NCBI GenBank assembly: GCA_030645495.1
Contig: JAUSLV010000019.1
Span: 62,001-126,000, forward strand
Length of the DNA stretch: 64,000 nucleotides
Direction: 5' to 3'
DNA from: Actinomycetota bacterium
GTDB taxonomy: Bacteria > Actinomycetota > Acidimicrobiia > Acidimicrobiales > Ilumatobacteraceae
Under the pieces are notes generated by a model. The model worked only from the letters and a program-made list of their open reading frames with translations, was not told the DNA's origin and did not search any database. Each line of letters opens with the position of its first letter. Position 1 is the first letter of the stretch. Positions 53,391 to 61,496 of the stretch are shown here, one piece after another. Position numbers and translations under genes: made by a program.

Positions 53391-53807
53391 TCAGGGGGTC
53401 GGAACAACTTCGAAGGCGTCACAGTGTGCAGGTCGCACGATGCCGAAGTGAGCGCGGTCCAAGGTGGCGATGCGTGTCGCTCCGAGCCGTTCAGCGATGG
53501 CGATCAGGCTGGCATCAGTCCCACCGAGTGGCAGGTCCTGGTAGCGAGCGACGAGATCCCTGACACGTTGCCAGTCTGCCGTGGTGAGGGACTCGACGGT
53601 GATCGTGCCGTCAATGATCGAGTCGTAGAAGGCTGGTTCAGCCTGTGGGCCGAGTTCTCGTGTCAGGAGGTAGGCCGCTTCGGCAACGACCAATGCTGTA
53701 GTGACCAATGGACCCATCGCCGTTTCGAGGAGTTCGAGGCACGCGTGGTGATGACGGTCGGTGCGATCGGCGGCAGCGACCAGTGGGCCGGTGTCGACGA
53801 TCAGCAC
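53391..53807 (-). CDS. vapC: VapC-type PIN domain toxin
   Basis: A 138-residue PIN nuclease. The acidic metal-binding residues are visible: Asp 5 in MLIVDTGPLVAAAD, Glu in VVAEAAYLL (about 43), Asp in GGTDASLIAIAERL (about 97) and Asp in ATLDRAHFG (about 116). It follows the antitoxin gene by three bases. Family knowledge: VapC cleaves tRNA or rRNA when antitoxin is lost. Intact. Confidence 0.88.
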   Translation of the reverse strand: MLIVDTGPLVAAADRTDRHHHACLELLETAMGPLVTTALVVAEAAYLLTRELGPQAEPAFYDSIIDGTITVESLTTADWQRVRDLVARYQDLPLGGTDASLIAIAERLGATRIATLDRAHFGIVRPAHCDAFEVVPTP

Positions 53808-53810
53808 TGG

Positions 53811-54044
53811 TCAGTCGCGACCGAAGCCGTCGGCGAGCAGATCGTCGACTTGGTGGCTGATCCCGTGCTTGCTCGCCCCAATCGCAGCAAAGCTGAGATG
53901 ACGGCGACGAGACGCACCATCGACATCAGGTACATGATCGGTGAGGACTTCGGCGGCAAGTTCCTCCACTGTGACCCCGCGCGCTGCGGCAGCTGCTTCC
54001 AAGCGGCGAGCGATGTCGTCTGAGACGTTGAGGGTCATCGACAT
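53811..54044 (-). CDS. vapB: VapB-type antitoxin
   Basis: A 77-residue protein with a ribbon-helix-helix-like N-terminus (MTLNVSDDIARRLEAAAAAR, then GVTVEELAAEVL) and a disordered C-terminus that would wrap the toxin. Position directly before vapC supports the pairing. TAGAGT lies 6 bases before the ATG; transcripts would be leaderless, and the DNA-binding domain suggests autoregulation at this promoter. Confidence 0.82.
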   Translation of the reverse strand: MSMTLNVSDDIARRLEAAAAARGVTVEELAAEVLTDHVPDVDGASRRRHLSFAAIGASKHGISHQVDDLLADGFGRD

Positions 54045-54159
54045 GATCTCACTCTACGTGTTCCGCACTACCCATCGGCGCCAGGTTCCCGGGGAAAGTA
54101 AAGCTTGGAGGTGTCACCTCTCGAATAGTGATACTGGAACCCGTTATGGGTGAGATCAT
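54043..54159. promoter_or_regulatory. vapBC promoter with spaced inverted repeat
   Basis: The -10 is TAGAGT (54056-54051, minus). ATGATCTCAC (54043-54052) covers the promoter and start codon and is repeated inverted at 54150-54159; GAGGTG-T-CACCTC (54108-54120) lies between them. These are candidate VapBC operator sites; the arms are short. Confidence 0.4.
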
Positions 54160-54273
54160 CGGCAGCCTCCTCCTTGGACACAGACCCGTCTGCACCAGGC
54201 GAATCTAACGCCGCTGCACGGCACAGACCCGCAGCGTGTCTCCGTCTTCTCCCGCTGCCAAGGCCGGTCGATG

Positions 54274-54279
54274 TAGCTT
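54274..54279 (+). promoter_or_regulatory. -10 element, leaderless promoter of the LLM oxidoreductase-galK pair
   Basis: TAGCTT, 6 bases before the ATG at 54286. Confidence 0.5.
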
Positions 54280-54285
54280 CGCAGC

Positions 54286-55185
54286 ATGACGATCTTCGGG
54301 GTGCATGTCGGGTTGCAGCACACAGGCGCGAACGAACTCCGCTCGGTGTGGCGCCGCGTCGAGGAACTCGGCTTCGGCTGGATCAGCGTGTGGGACCACT
54401 TCTACGGCGCCACCGGCCGCCCCGACGACAGCGAGTGCCTGGAGGCCGTGGCGATGCACGCCGCGCTCGCCTGCACCACCAGCCGGGTGGAGATCGGCTC
54501 GCTGGTCTACAGCATCGGGTACCGCCACCCCGCCGTGCTGGCCAAGGCGATCACCACGATCGACCAGCTCAGCGGCGGCCGGGCGGCGATGGGCATCGGG
54601 GCCGGGTGGGCCAAGGTCGAGTACGACGCGTACGGCCTCCCGTTCCCCGAGGTGAAGACGCGGATGGACCAACTGGAGGAGGGCATCCAGTGCCTGCGCG
54701 GCCTGCTGCACCAGCACATCACCACGTTCGAGGGTGAGTGGTTCCAGCTCACCGAGGCGCGCAACGACCCTCGCCCCGTGCAGGCCAAGCTGCCGATCTG
54801 GGTGGGCGGTGGCGGCGAACGACGCACGCTGAAGATCGCCGCCAAGTACGCCGACGGGTGGAACGTGCCGTTCATCCCCCCCGAGGCGTTCGCGCACAAG
54901 ATCGGCGTGCTCGACGGGCACTGCGCGGCGGTCGGCCGCGACGGTGCCGAGATCCGCCGGGCGATCAATGTCGGCCTCGCGTTCACCGAGGAGAGCCTGC
55001 AGCAGCAGTTCGGCGGGATCAGCGAGGTGGTGCGGCCGGGGGTGCTCACCGGCAGCCACGAGCAGGTGATCGACCGCATCGGCCAGTACGTCGCGGCCGG
55101 TGCCGACCAGGTGAACATCGCCCTGCGGGCACCGTTCGATCTCGAGGTGCTCGAACAGTTCAGCCAGGCCCTCCACCTGTCATGA
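54286..55185 (+). CDS. LLM class (luciferase-like) F420- or flavin-dependent oxidoreductase
   Basis: A 299-residue TIM-barrel enzyme: FGVHVGLQHTG at the start, VWDHFYGATG, TSRVEIGSLVYSIGYRHPAVLAK, GIGAGWAKVEYDAYGLPFP, and PIWVGGGGERRTLKIAAKYADGWN. The pattern is that of actinobacterial F420-dependent oxidoreductases, though FMN use cannot be excluded by eye. Substrate unknown. Its stop overlaps the galactokinase-like gene by four bases (ATGA). Confidence 0.85.
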   Translation: MTIFGVHVGLQHTGANELRSVWRRVEELGFGWISVWDHFYGATGRPDDSECLEAVAMHAALACTTSRVEIGSLVYSIGYRHPAVLAKAITTIDQLSGGRAAMGIGAGWAKVEYDAYGLPFPEVKTRMDQLEEGIQCLRGLLHQHITTFEGEWFQLTEARNDPRPVQAKLPIWVGGGGERRTLKIAAKYADGWNVPFIPPEAFAHKIGVLDGHCAAVGRDGAEIRRAINVGLAFTEESLQQQFGGISEVVRPGVLTGSHEQVIDRIGQYVAAGADQVNIALRAPFDLEVLEQFSQALHLS

Positions 55186-56171
55186 ACCGGCGCGTGGCTG
55201 CGCCGGGCAGGGTGAACCTGATCGGCGAGCACACCGACTACACCGGCGGGTTGGTGATGCCGATGGCCATCGATCGCTCCACCAGGATCACGTTCCACCG
55301 CGGCAGCGATCGGGTGCACCTCGCCTCGGTCGACGAACCTGGCGTGGTCGACCTACCACTGGCACCCGCCGACCCTGCGGCCGTGCAGCCGTCGTGGGGC
55401 CGCTACGTGGCCGCCGTCGTGGCCGAGATGGCGCCGCACGACGGCCTGCGCGGCCACGTGTCCACCGACATCCCGATCGGCGCCGGGTTGTCCAGCAGCG
55501 CCGCGTTGGAGGTGGCCACCGCGCTCGCGCTCGGCTTCCGGGGAACGGCTGTGGAGCTCGCCCAGCTGTGCCGCCGCGCCGAGCATCGGGCCACCGGGGT
55601 TCCGACGGGGATCATGGATCAACTCGTGATCGCCGCCGGTGTGCGTGGCCACGCGCTGATGATCGATTGTCACACGCTCGACTACACCCCGGTGCCGATC
55701 CCCCGTGAGGCGCAGATCGTGGTGCAGTTCATCGCCCACCGCACGCTGGAAGGCAGCCCCTACACGGAACGAGTGGCCCAGTGCGCGGCCGCCGAGGCGG
55801 CCATCGGCCCGTTGCGCCTGGCCACGCCCGAGCTCGCGGCAGCGATCGCCGACCCACTCGTGCGCTCCCGGGCGGTGCATGTCACCACCGAGAATCGCCG
55901 CGTGCTGTCCTTCGCCGACGCGCTGCGCGCTGGAGACCTGACTGCCGCGGGGGCGCTGATGGTGGACAGTCATCGCAGCCTGCGCGATCTCTACGAGTGC
56001 TCCACCCCGGCGATGGACGCGGCCGTCGACGAACTGTGTGCCACGCCAGGTGTGTACGGGGCGCGCATGACCGGCGGCGGTTTCGGCGGATGCGTGGTGG
56101 CGCTCGCCGAACCGGGAGCGTTGACGACCGGCTGGGTGGTGAGCGCCGTGGACGGCGCCCACCGGGCCTGA
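55182..56171 (+). CDS. galK: Galactokinase (GHMP kinase)
   Basis: A 329-residue GHMP kinase. The sugar-binding signature APGRVNLIGEHTDYTGGLVMP is at residues 8-28, the ATP loop IPIGAGLSSSAALEVA near 100, the base region GVPTGIMDQLVIAAG, and GARMTGGGFGGCVVAL closes the fold. Slightly shorter than E. coli GalK. No other Leloir genes are nearby; the pairing with an LLM oxidoreductase is unexpected. Another sugar 1-kinase specificity is possible. Confidence 0.88.
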   Translation: MNRRVAAPGRVNLIGEHTDYTGGLVMPMAIDRSTRITFHRGSDRVHLASVDEPGVVDLPLAPADPAAVQPSWGRYVAAVVAEMAPHDGLRGHVSTDIPIGAGLSSSAALEVATALALGFRGTAVELAQLCRRAEHRATGVPTGIMDQLVIAAGVRGHALMIDCHTLDYTPVPIPREAQIVVQFIAHRTLEGSPYTERVAQCAAAEAAIGPLRLATPELAAAIADPLVRSRAVHVTTENRRVLSFADALRAGDLTAAGALMVDSHRSLRDLYECSTPAMDAAVDELCATPGVYGARMTGGGFGGCVVALAEPGALTTGWVVSAVDGAHRA

Positions 56172-56187
56172 CGTGCGAGCGTGACGG

Positions 56188-56826
56188 TCAGCCGAGCAGC
56201 TTGCGCTTCTGGTTGTCGAACTCTTCCTGCGACAGGGTGCCGCGCTCGAGCATGCCTTCCAGCTTCTCGAGCTGGCCGGCGATGTCGCCCGTGTGGGGGG
56301 CGCCGCTGGCAGCAGCGGCTGCGTAGCCGCCGCGACGAATCGCCAAGCCCTCCATCTGCGCATGCACGAGGTTCTGCACCTTGTCGGGGTGGCGGATGTC
56401 GGTGAAGCGCTGCTGACCATCCTCGCTGGCCGACTCGATGAGCAGATCGCCGGCGCCGAGCATGCGCTCGAAGATGCTCTGGTTGAAGTTGACGTTGTTG
56501 ACGCGGTCGAGCGGGATCTCGATACCGCTCTTGGCGATCACACCTTGGCGGAAGATCATCCGTTGCGAGGTGATCACGAAGTTGGTGGTGATCCACTTCA
56601 GGTAGCGAACGACCAGCCACAGCGCAGTGACCACGAGCACGATCAGCGCGATCCAGCCACCGCCTGTGCGAGCGCTCGAACCACTGTCGGTCTGGCTGAG
56701 TACAACGATTCCGATGACGATGCCCGCCAGCAGCGAGAAGGCGGGCTCGGCGAAGTACCACCAGTGCGGGTGCATGTCGAGAGCGATGGTCTCGTTGGCG
56801 TTCAGATTCTTCTTCGGGTACGGCAT
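56188..56826 (-). CDS. Bacterial PH domain membrane protein with SHOCT tail
   Basis: A 212-residue protein: two membrane helices (about 27-46 and 60-80), then a bPH2-type domain (LKWITTNFVITSQRMIFRQG, GIEIPLDRVNNVNFNQSIFE, GAGDLLIESASEDG), and a C-terminal SHOCT motif (QLEKLEGMLERGTLSQEEFD). The ATG at 56826 with TACAGT 6 bases upstream is preferred over a TTG two codons earlier. Family knowledge: YdbS/YdbT-like membrane proteins of unclear function. Confidence 0.82.
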   Translation of the reverse strand: MPYPKKNLNANETIALDMHPHWWYFAEPAFSLLAGIVIGIVVLSQTDSGSSARTGGGWIALIVLVVTALWLVVRYLKWITTNFVITSQRMIFRQGVIAKSGIEIPLDRVNNVNFNQSIFERMLGAGDLLIESASEDGQQRFTDIRHPDKVQNLVHAQMEGLAIRRGGYAAAAASGAPHTGDIAGQLEKLEGMLERGTLSQEEFDNQKRKLLG

Positions 56827-56832
56827 GCCCAA

Positions 56833-56838
56833 ACTGTA
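56833..56838 (-). promoter_or_regulatory. -10 element, leaderless promoter of the PH-domain gene
   Basis: TACAGT, 6 bases before the ATG at 56826. Confidence 0.5.
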
Positions 56839-56884
56839 GCCACCCTTCGAGGACCACCGCAGAAACCCTGCGAGACGCAGCCTC

Positions 56885-56890
56885 TATCGT
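56885..56890 (+). promoter_or_regulatory. -10 element, leaderless promoter of the UvrD2-like helicase
   Basis: TATCGT, 7 bases before the GTG at 56898. Confidence 0.5.
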
Positions 56891-56897
56891 GTCGGGG

Positions 56898-58733
56898 GTG
56901 AGCACCTTGTTGTCCGGCCTCGATGCGCAGCAGGTGCAGGCCGTCACCACAACGGCCGCTCCACTCGCCATCATCGCTGCCGCTGGTTCGGGCAAGACCA
57001 CGGTGCTCACCCGCCGCATCGCCCACCGCATCGCCGAAGGCACGGCGTCGCCCCAGCACGTGCTCGCGCTGACGTTCACCCGCGATGCCGCCGGCGAGCT
57101 GCGGCGCCGCCTACGCCGGCTCGACATTCGTGAACCCATCGAGGCGGGCACGTTCCACGCCATCAGCCTGCGGCTGCTCCGCGACCGGGCGTTCGCCCGC
57201 AACGAGCCTGCACCGCAACTCGCGGGCGACCGGCTGCGGCTGGTGCGCGAGTGCATCACGCAGCTGAAGCTGCCCGCCGAGGCCTACGCCGCGATGGCCG
57301 ACCTCGACTGGGCTCGCGCCCGGCTGATCGCTCCCGACCGGTACGAAGGGGCGTGCCGCATCGAGCGCCGGCGCAGTGGCGTGCCGGCGGCCAGGTTCGG
57401 CGAGCTGGCCCAAGCGTACGAGCGGCTGAAGCAGCGACGCGGCGTCGTCGACTTCGACGATCTGTTGCACGGTGTGCTGCAGGCGCTGCGCACCGACGCG
57501 CAATGGGCCGAGGGCATCCGCTGGCGGTACCGCCACTTCTTCGTCGACGAGGCGCAAGACCTCAACCCCCTGCAGCACGCCGTGCTCGAAGGCCTGCGCG
57601 CCGAGCGCCCCGATCTGTGCCTGGTGGGCGACCCCCGGCAGGCGATCTACGGATGGAACGGAGCCGACCCGTCCACACTCGCCGAGGTCGAGCTGCGGTA
57701 CCCCGGGGTCACGATCGTGCGCCTCGGCGCCAACTACCGCTGCTCACCGCAGGTGGTGCGGGCCGCTGCGGCCGTGCTCGAAGCCGCCGGCCAGCACGAC
57801 GATGCGCAGAGCCAGCAGCCCTCCGCAGCCCCCGTCGCGGTTCACCAGTACGCCGATGAAGCGGCCGAAGCCGACGCCGTGGCCCGTCGCGTGCGCGACT
57901 TCATGCACCATCGGTCGGGCAGCGAGATCGCCGTGCTGGCGCGCACCAACGAACAGCTGTCCGTGTTGCAGAGGGCGCTCACGGTGTACGGGATCGACAC
58001 CGAGCGCACGGCCGGGCGCTCGCCGCTCGACGTGGCGCTCGCCCAGGCCCACCGCTGCGCCAACCGCGATCAGCTGGCCACGTGGGTCGAGGGCGTGGCG
58101 CTCGATGGCGACGACATCACCCGCCGCGTAGCGCACGAGGCCGACCGCTTCCTCGCGTCCGGCGAACCAGGCACGTTCCGCCTGTGGCTCGAGGCGCGCA
58201 CACCGTTCGACGACCTCGAGCCCGACGACCGGCGCGAGGCGGTGTCACTCCTCACGTTCCATGGCGCGAAGGGCCGCGAGTGGTGGGCCGTGATGGTGTG
58301 CGGCGCCGAGGACGGCCTCGTGCCCCACGCCGGAGCGTCGTCCGCGCCGCAGATGGCCGAAGAAGCCCGCCTGTTCTACGTGGCCATCACCCGCGCCGCG
58401 CAGCACCTGGTGGTCACCCACGCCGAGCGCCGCAACGGCAAGCCCAGCGCCCCCAGCCGGTGGTTGGCGGCCGTTACCAGCAGCGGCAGCGTCGACGACG
58501 TGGTCGTGCCCCCTGCCCGTGCCACCCGCGCCGCCGACCCGCTCGTGCCCTATCGCGCGTGGCGCACCGCAGTGGCACGAGCGTCGGGGCAGCCCGACGC
58601 AGCGGTGTGCACCGACCGAGTGTTGCGTTCGCTGCTGGCCCAGCCTCCGGCGTCGGCCGCCGAATTGGCGCAGCGGTTGGGCATCACCGAATCGGCTGCG
58701 GCTCGGCTGCGGCCACTCCCCCAACCCGCCTGA
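56898..58733 (+). CDS. UvrD2-like superfamily 1 DNA helicase with HRDC-like C-terminus
   Basis: A 611-residue 3'-5' helicase. Walker A AAAGSGKTTVLTRRI, TFTRDAAGELRRRL, motif II FFVDEAQDLNPLQ, motif III LVGDPRQAIYGWNGAD, LGANYRCSPQVV, LLTFHGAKGREWWAV and FYVAITRAAQHLVVTHAE. The last 70 residues (LVPYRAWRTAVARASGQPDA, LRSLLAQPPASAAELAQRLGI) resemble an HRDC domain, as in mycobacterial UvrD2; the Cys4 zinc motif that splits that protein is absent. GTG at 56898 is preferred over 56889 because of the -10 and the family-like MSTLLSGLDAQQ start. DNA repair role. Confidence 0.88.
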   Translation: MSTLLSGLDAQQVQAVTTTAAPLAIIAAAGSGKTTVLTRRIAHRIAEGTASPQHVLALTFTRDAAGELRRRLRRLDIREPIEAGTFHAISLRLLRDRAFARNEPAPQLAGDRLRLVRECITQLKLPAEAYAAMADLDWARARLIAPDRYEGACRIERRRSGVPAARFGELAQAYERLKQRRGVVDFDDLLHGVLQALRTDAQWAEGIRWRYRHFFVDEAQDLNPLQHAVLEGLRAERPDLCLVGDPRQAIYGWNGADPSTLAEVELRYPGVTIVRLGANYRCSPQVVRAAAAVLEAAGQHDDAQSQQPSAAPVAVHQYADEAAEADAVARRVRDFMHHRSGSEIAVLARTNEQLSVLQRALTVYGIDTERTAGRSPLDVALAQAHRCANRDQLATWVEGVALDGDDITRRVAHEADRFLASGEPGTFRLWLEARTPFDDLEPDDRREAVSLLTFHGAKGREWWAVMVCGAEDGLVPHAGASSAPQMAEEARLFYVAITRAAQHLVVTHAERRNGKPSAPSRWLAAVTSSGSVDDVVVPPARATRAADPLVPYRAWRTAVARASGQPDAAVCTDRVLRSLLAQPPASAAELAQRLGITESAAARLRPLPQPA

Positions 58734-58774
58734 CCGTGAGAATGGGGGTGCGGCCGGTCGCCCTCGCAGTGCGA

Positions 58775-59545
58775 TCAGGCGAGGTCGACGATCACCGGCG
58801 CATGATCCGAGGGTGAGGTGCCCTTGCGAGCATTGCGATCCACGATCGCGAACGTGCAGCGCTCGGCCACGGTCGTGGTGCCCAGCACGAGGTCGATGCG
58901 CAGGCCACGCCCTTGGTGGAAGTCGCCGGCGCGATAGTCCCACCAGCTGTACAGCTTGCCCTCGGTGTGGTGCATGCGGAACAGATCGGTCATGCCCCAT
59001 TCGCACAGCGCGGCCAGCTCGGCCCGCTCCTCGGGGCTGACATGCGTGGCCCCCACGAACTTGCGCGGGTCGTACACGTCGAGATCGGTGGGGGCGATGT
59101 TGAAGTCGCCGGTGACCACCACCGGATCGGAGGGCGTGCCCTGCGCGGCCACGTGTGCCCGCAGGCGGGCCAACCAGCGCAGCTTGTACTGGTAGTGGTC
59201 GTGATCCAGCGAACGGCCGTTGGGCACGTACACGCTGCTGACCCGCACATCCCCGCACATCGCGGTGATGATCCGCGCCTCAGGGTCGGGCGCCTCACCA
59301 TCGGCGAAGTTGGCGACCACCTCGCCGAGACCCACCTTGGAGAGGATCGCGACGCCGTTCCACTGGCCTTGCCCGTGATGCGCGCTCTCGTAGCCCATCG
59401 ACGCGAACGTGAGTGCCGGAAACGCATCGTCGGCGAGCTTGGTCTCTTGCATGCAGAGCACGTCGGGCTGCACATCGGCCAGCCACTCCTCCACCCTCGC
59501 CAGGCGGGCTTTCAGCGAGTTGACGTTCCAGGTGGCGATACGCAC
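58775..59545 (-). CDS. xthA: Exodeoxyribonuclease III
   Basis: A 256-residue AP endonuclease/3'-5' exonuclease. RIATWNVNSLKARLARV, CMQETKLADDAFP, GVAILSK, VYVPNGRS, VTGDFNIAPTD, YSWWDYRAG, RIDLVLGT and SDHAPVIVDL are the complete set of active-site motifs. It follows the NYN-domain gene by 15 bases on the same strand. Confidence 0.94.
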   Translation of the reverse strand: MRIATWNVNSLKARLARVEEWLADVQPDVLCMQETKLADDAFPALTFASMGYESAHHGQGQWNGVAILSKVGLGEVVANFADGEAPDPEARIITAMCGDVRVSSVYVPNGRSLDHDHYQYKLRWLARLRAHVAAQGTPSDPVVVTGDFNIAPTDLDVYDPRKFVGATHVSPEERAELAALCEWGMTDLFRMHHTEGKLYSWWDYRAGDFHQGRGLRIDLVLGTTTVAERCTFAIVDRNARKGTSPSDHAPVIVDLA

Positions 59546-59560
59546 GGGCGCCTTCCTCGG

Positions 59561-60847
59561 TCAGCCGTTGGCCCTGGCGCGCGTGGCCCTGGTGGTAGCT
59601 GCCGCCTTCTTGGCGGGTGCCGCCTTCTTGGTGGGTGCCGCCTTCTTCACCGGCGCGGCCTTCTTCACCGGGGCAGCGGCCTTCTTCACCGGGGCAGCCT
59701 TCTTCACCGGGGCAGCGGCCTTCTTCAGCCCAGCGGCAGCCTTCTTCGTGGGCGCCACCTTCTTGGCCGGCATCGCCTTCTTGGCCGGGCCGACAGCCTT
59801 CGTGGCCGCAGCCGCCTTCTTCGCCGGTGTGGGCGCCGACCTGCCCGCCTTCTTCACCGGGCCGACCAGTGGCACCACCGAACCGACACCGGGGATCGCG
59901 AGATCGATGCTGCGCTTGGCGGGCACGAAGGTGTCGACCACGAGCGTCACCGACTCGCCGACCTTCATGAACTCGCGAGCGCTACGGGGTGCCGGATCAG
60001 CCATCAGCCGCAGCGGCACGTACCCCATCACCTCGCCGATACGCACGTACGCGCCGTGCGACGAGTAGTGGTCGACGATCGCGTTCACGCTGGTGCCCAC
60101 CGGATGGCTCTCGACGAACGTCAGGAACGTGAGCAGCTCGTTGACGGTGCTGCGGTGCGCCGGTGCTGCGGCAGCGGGCGCCTCGGCGCGAGCGGCATCC
60201 TTGCGCGGAGAAGCTGAGCGGCTCGATGCGGCGCGGCCCGACGCGGCACGGCCGGGCTCGCGAGTCGCCTTGGCGGCCACCTTCGCCGGCCCGGGCGGCG
60301 GGGCCTTCGGTGTTGGCATCGGGCGGGCACTCTCCGGGCTGCCGACGCGAACGGTCGCGACCGCTGCCTTCTCGCCATCAGCGGCGCGGCCCTTGCGCTT
60401 GGCCTCGCTCATCACCTTGCGGCTGAGCGGTCCACGCACAGGGAGCCGCTTCACGAACACCCAGCCGACGTGCGGCACGGGCTTGCCGCCCACCAGGCGG
60501 CCCTCATCGAACAGCCAGGCGTACTGACCGTGGAACTCCTGGAAGCTGTCGTTGGAGAGGATCGTGGCCTTCGCCTTGTTGGCGATGCTCAACACGAACG
60601 CGTCGCCGCGGCCGATCGCGCCGGCCGGCGGTGCGACCAGTTCGTTGTTCGCCACTGCGTCGTCGAACTCGGCGACTTCCTTGTTGTCGATGCGATGGCC
60701 GAAGGTCGCATCCACCACTACCGTCACCACGATGCCCGGGTGCTCGTCCATATAGGCGAGCACGGCCTCGTTGAGTTGCTTGAGGCTGGGTTGCGAGCGC
60801 CCTTCAGTGGCGATGTTCGACCCGTCGACGACGACATGTTGTGGCAT
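59561..60847 (-). CDS. NYN-domain ribonuclease fused to S1-like domain and histone-H1-like tail
   Basis: A 428-residue protein. Residues 4-135 form a NYN (PIN-like, Zc3h12a type) nuclease: HVVVDGSNIATEGRSQPSLKQL, VVVDATFGHRID, IGRGDAFVLSIANKA and ILSNDSFQEFH carry the catalytic Asp residues (8, 46, 82, 100). A Pro/Ala/Lys linker leads to an S1-like RNA-binding barrel at about 249-318 (VGTSVNAIVDHYSSHGAYVR, IGEVMGYVPLRL). The last 100 residues are a Lys/Ala/Pro tail with twelve KKA/KKV units, like mycobacterial HupB or eukaryotic H1 tails, suited to RNA or DNA binding. Role in RNA turnover is inferred. Confidence 0.82.
   Translation of the reverse strand: MPQHVVVDGSNIATEGRSQPSLKQLNEAVLAYMDEHPGIVVTVVVDATFGHRIDNKEVAEFDDAVANNELVAPPAGAIGRGDAFVLSIANKAKATILSNDSFQEFHGQYAWLFDEGRLVGGKPVPHVGWVFVKRLPVRGPLSRKVMSEAKRKGRAADGEKAAVATVRVGSPESARPMPTPKAPPPGPAKVAAKATREPGRAASGRAASSRSASPRKDAARAEAPAAAAPAHRSTVNELLTFLTFVESHPVGTSVNAIVDHYSSHGAYVRIGEVMGYVPLRLMADPAPRSAREFMKVGESVTLVVDTFVPAKRSIDLAIPGVGSVVPLVGPVKKAGRSAPTPAKKAAAATKAVGPAKKAMPAKKVAPTKKAAAGLKKAAAPVKKAAPVKKAAAPVKKAAPVKKAAPTKKAAPAKKAAATTRATRARANG
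59588..59860 (-). repeat. Tandem codons for the KKA tail
   Basis: Short degenerate direct repeats (GCCTTCTTCACCGGGGCA on the plus strand, spaced 18 or 21 bases) encode the Lys/Ala-rich tail of the NYN protein; liable to length variation between strains. Confidence 0.8.
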
Positions 60848-60856
60848 AACGCTCTT

Positions 60857-60866
60857 AGCCTACGAT
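60857..60866. promoter_or_regulatory. Overlapping divergent -10 elements of the NYN and HAD genes
   Basis: TACGAT (plus, 60861-60866) precedes the HAD GTG at 60873 by 6 bases; TAGGCT (minus, 60862-60857) precedes the NYN ATG at 60847 by 9 bases. They share two bases. Confidence 0.45.
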
Positions 60867-60872
60867 GCGCCG

Positions 60873-61496
60873 GTGAAGAAAGCCGTCCTCTGGGACTTCG
60901 GTGGGGTCATCCTCAGCAGTCCGTTCGAAGCGTTCAACCGGTACGAGGAGCAGCACGGCATTCCCGTGGACCTGATCCGCACCGTCAACGCCACCAACCC
61001 GCACGACAACGCGTGGGCGCGTCTGGAGCGCAGCGAGGTGTCGTCGCGCGAGTTCGACGACCTGTTCGCGCAGGAATCGGCGGCGCTGGGCCATGAGGTG
61101 CGCGGCGCCGACGTGCTCGGGCTGCTCGACGGGGTCATCCGCCCGGAGATGGTGGCGCTGCTGGATCGGGTGAAGGCCGCCGGGTACAAGGTGGCGTGCC
61201 TCACCAACAACACCGCGCACGCCGATCGCGACGCCGGGCGCGCCGCAGCACTCGACGAGATCATGGCCCGCTTCGATGCGATCGTGGAGAGTGCCAAGGT
61301 CGGTGTGCGCAAGCCCGAACCACGGTTCTACGAGATCGCCTGCGAGCTGCTCGATGTTCGCCCTGATGAGTGCGTGTTCCTCGACGACCTCGGCGTCAAC
61401 CTCAAGCCGGCGGCGGAGATGGGCATGACCACGATCAAAGTGCTGAACGCGCCACAGGCGATCGCCGATCTCTCCGCAGTGCTCGGGTTCGCATGA
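60873..61496 (+). CDS. HAD-IA family hydrolase
   Basis: A 207-residue phosphatase-like protein. Motif I is VLWDFGGVIL (the second Asp of DxD replaced by Gly, as in the YihX/epoxide hydrolase N-terminal subgroup), motif II CLTNNTAH, motif III in KVGVRKPEPRFYEIA and motif IV VFLDDLGVNLKPA. The GTG at 60873 with TACGAT 6 bases upstream sets the start. Alpha-D-glucose-1-phosphate or other small phosphates are substrates of relatives. It overlaps the next gene by four bases. Confidence 0.85.
   Translation: MKKAVLWDFGGVILSSPFEAFNRYEEQHGIPVDLIRTVNATNPHDNAWARLERSEVSSREFDDLFAQESAALGHEVRGADVLGLLDGVIRPEMVALLDRVKAAGYKVACLTNNTAHADRDAGRAAALDEIMARFDAIVESAKVGVRKPEPRFYEIACELLDVRPDECVFLDDLGVNLKPAAEMGMTTIKVLNAPQAIADLSAVLGFA

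Noticed and set aside
59604-59860. Regular short repeats that might suggest a CRISPR array
   Set aside because: The repeats are in frame, lack unique spacers and encode the Lys/Ala tail of the NYN protein.
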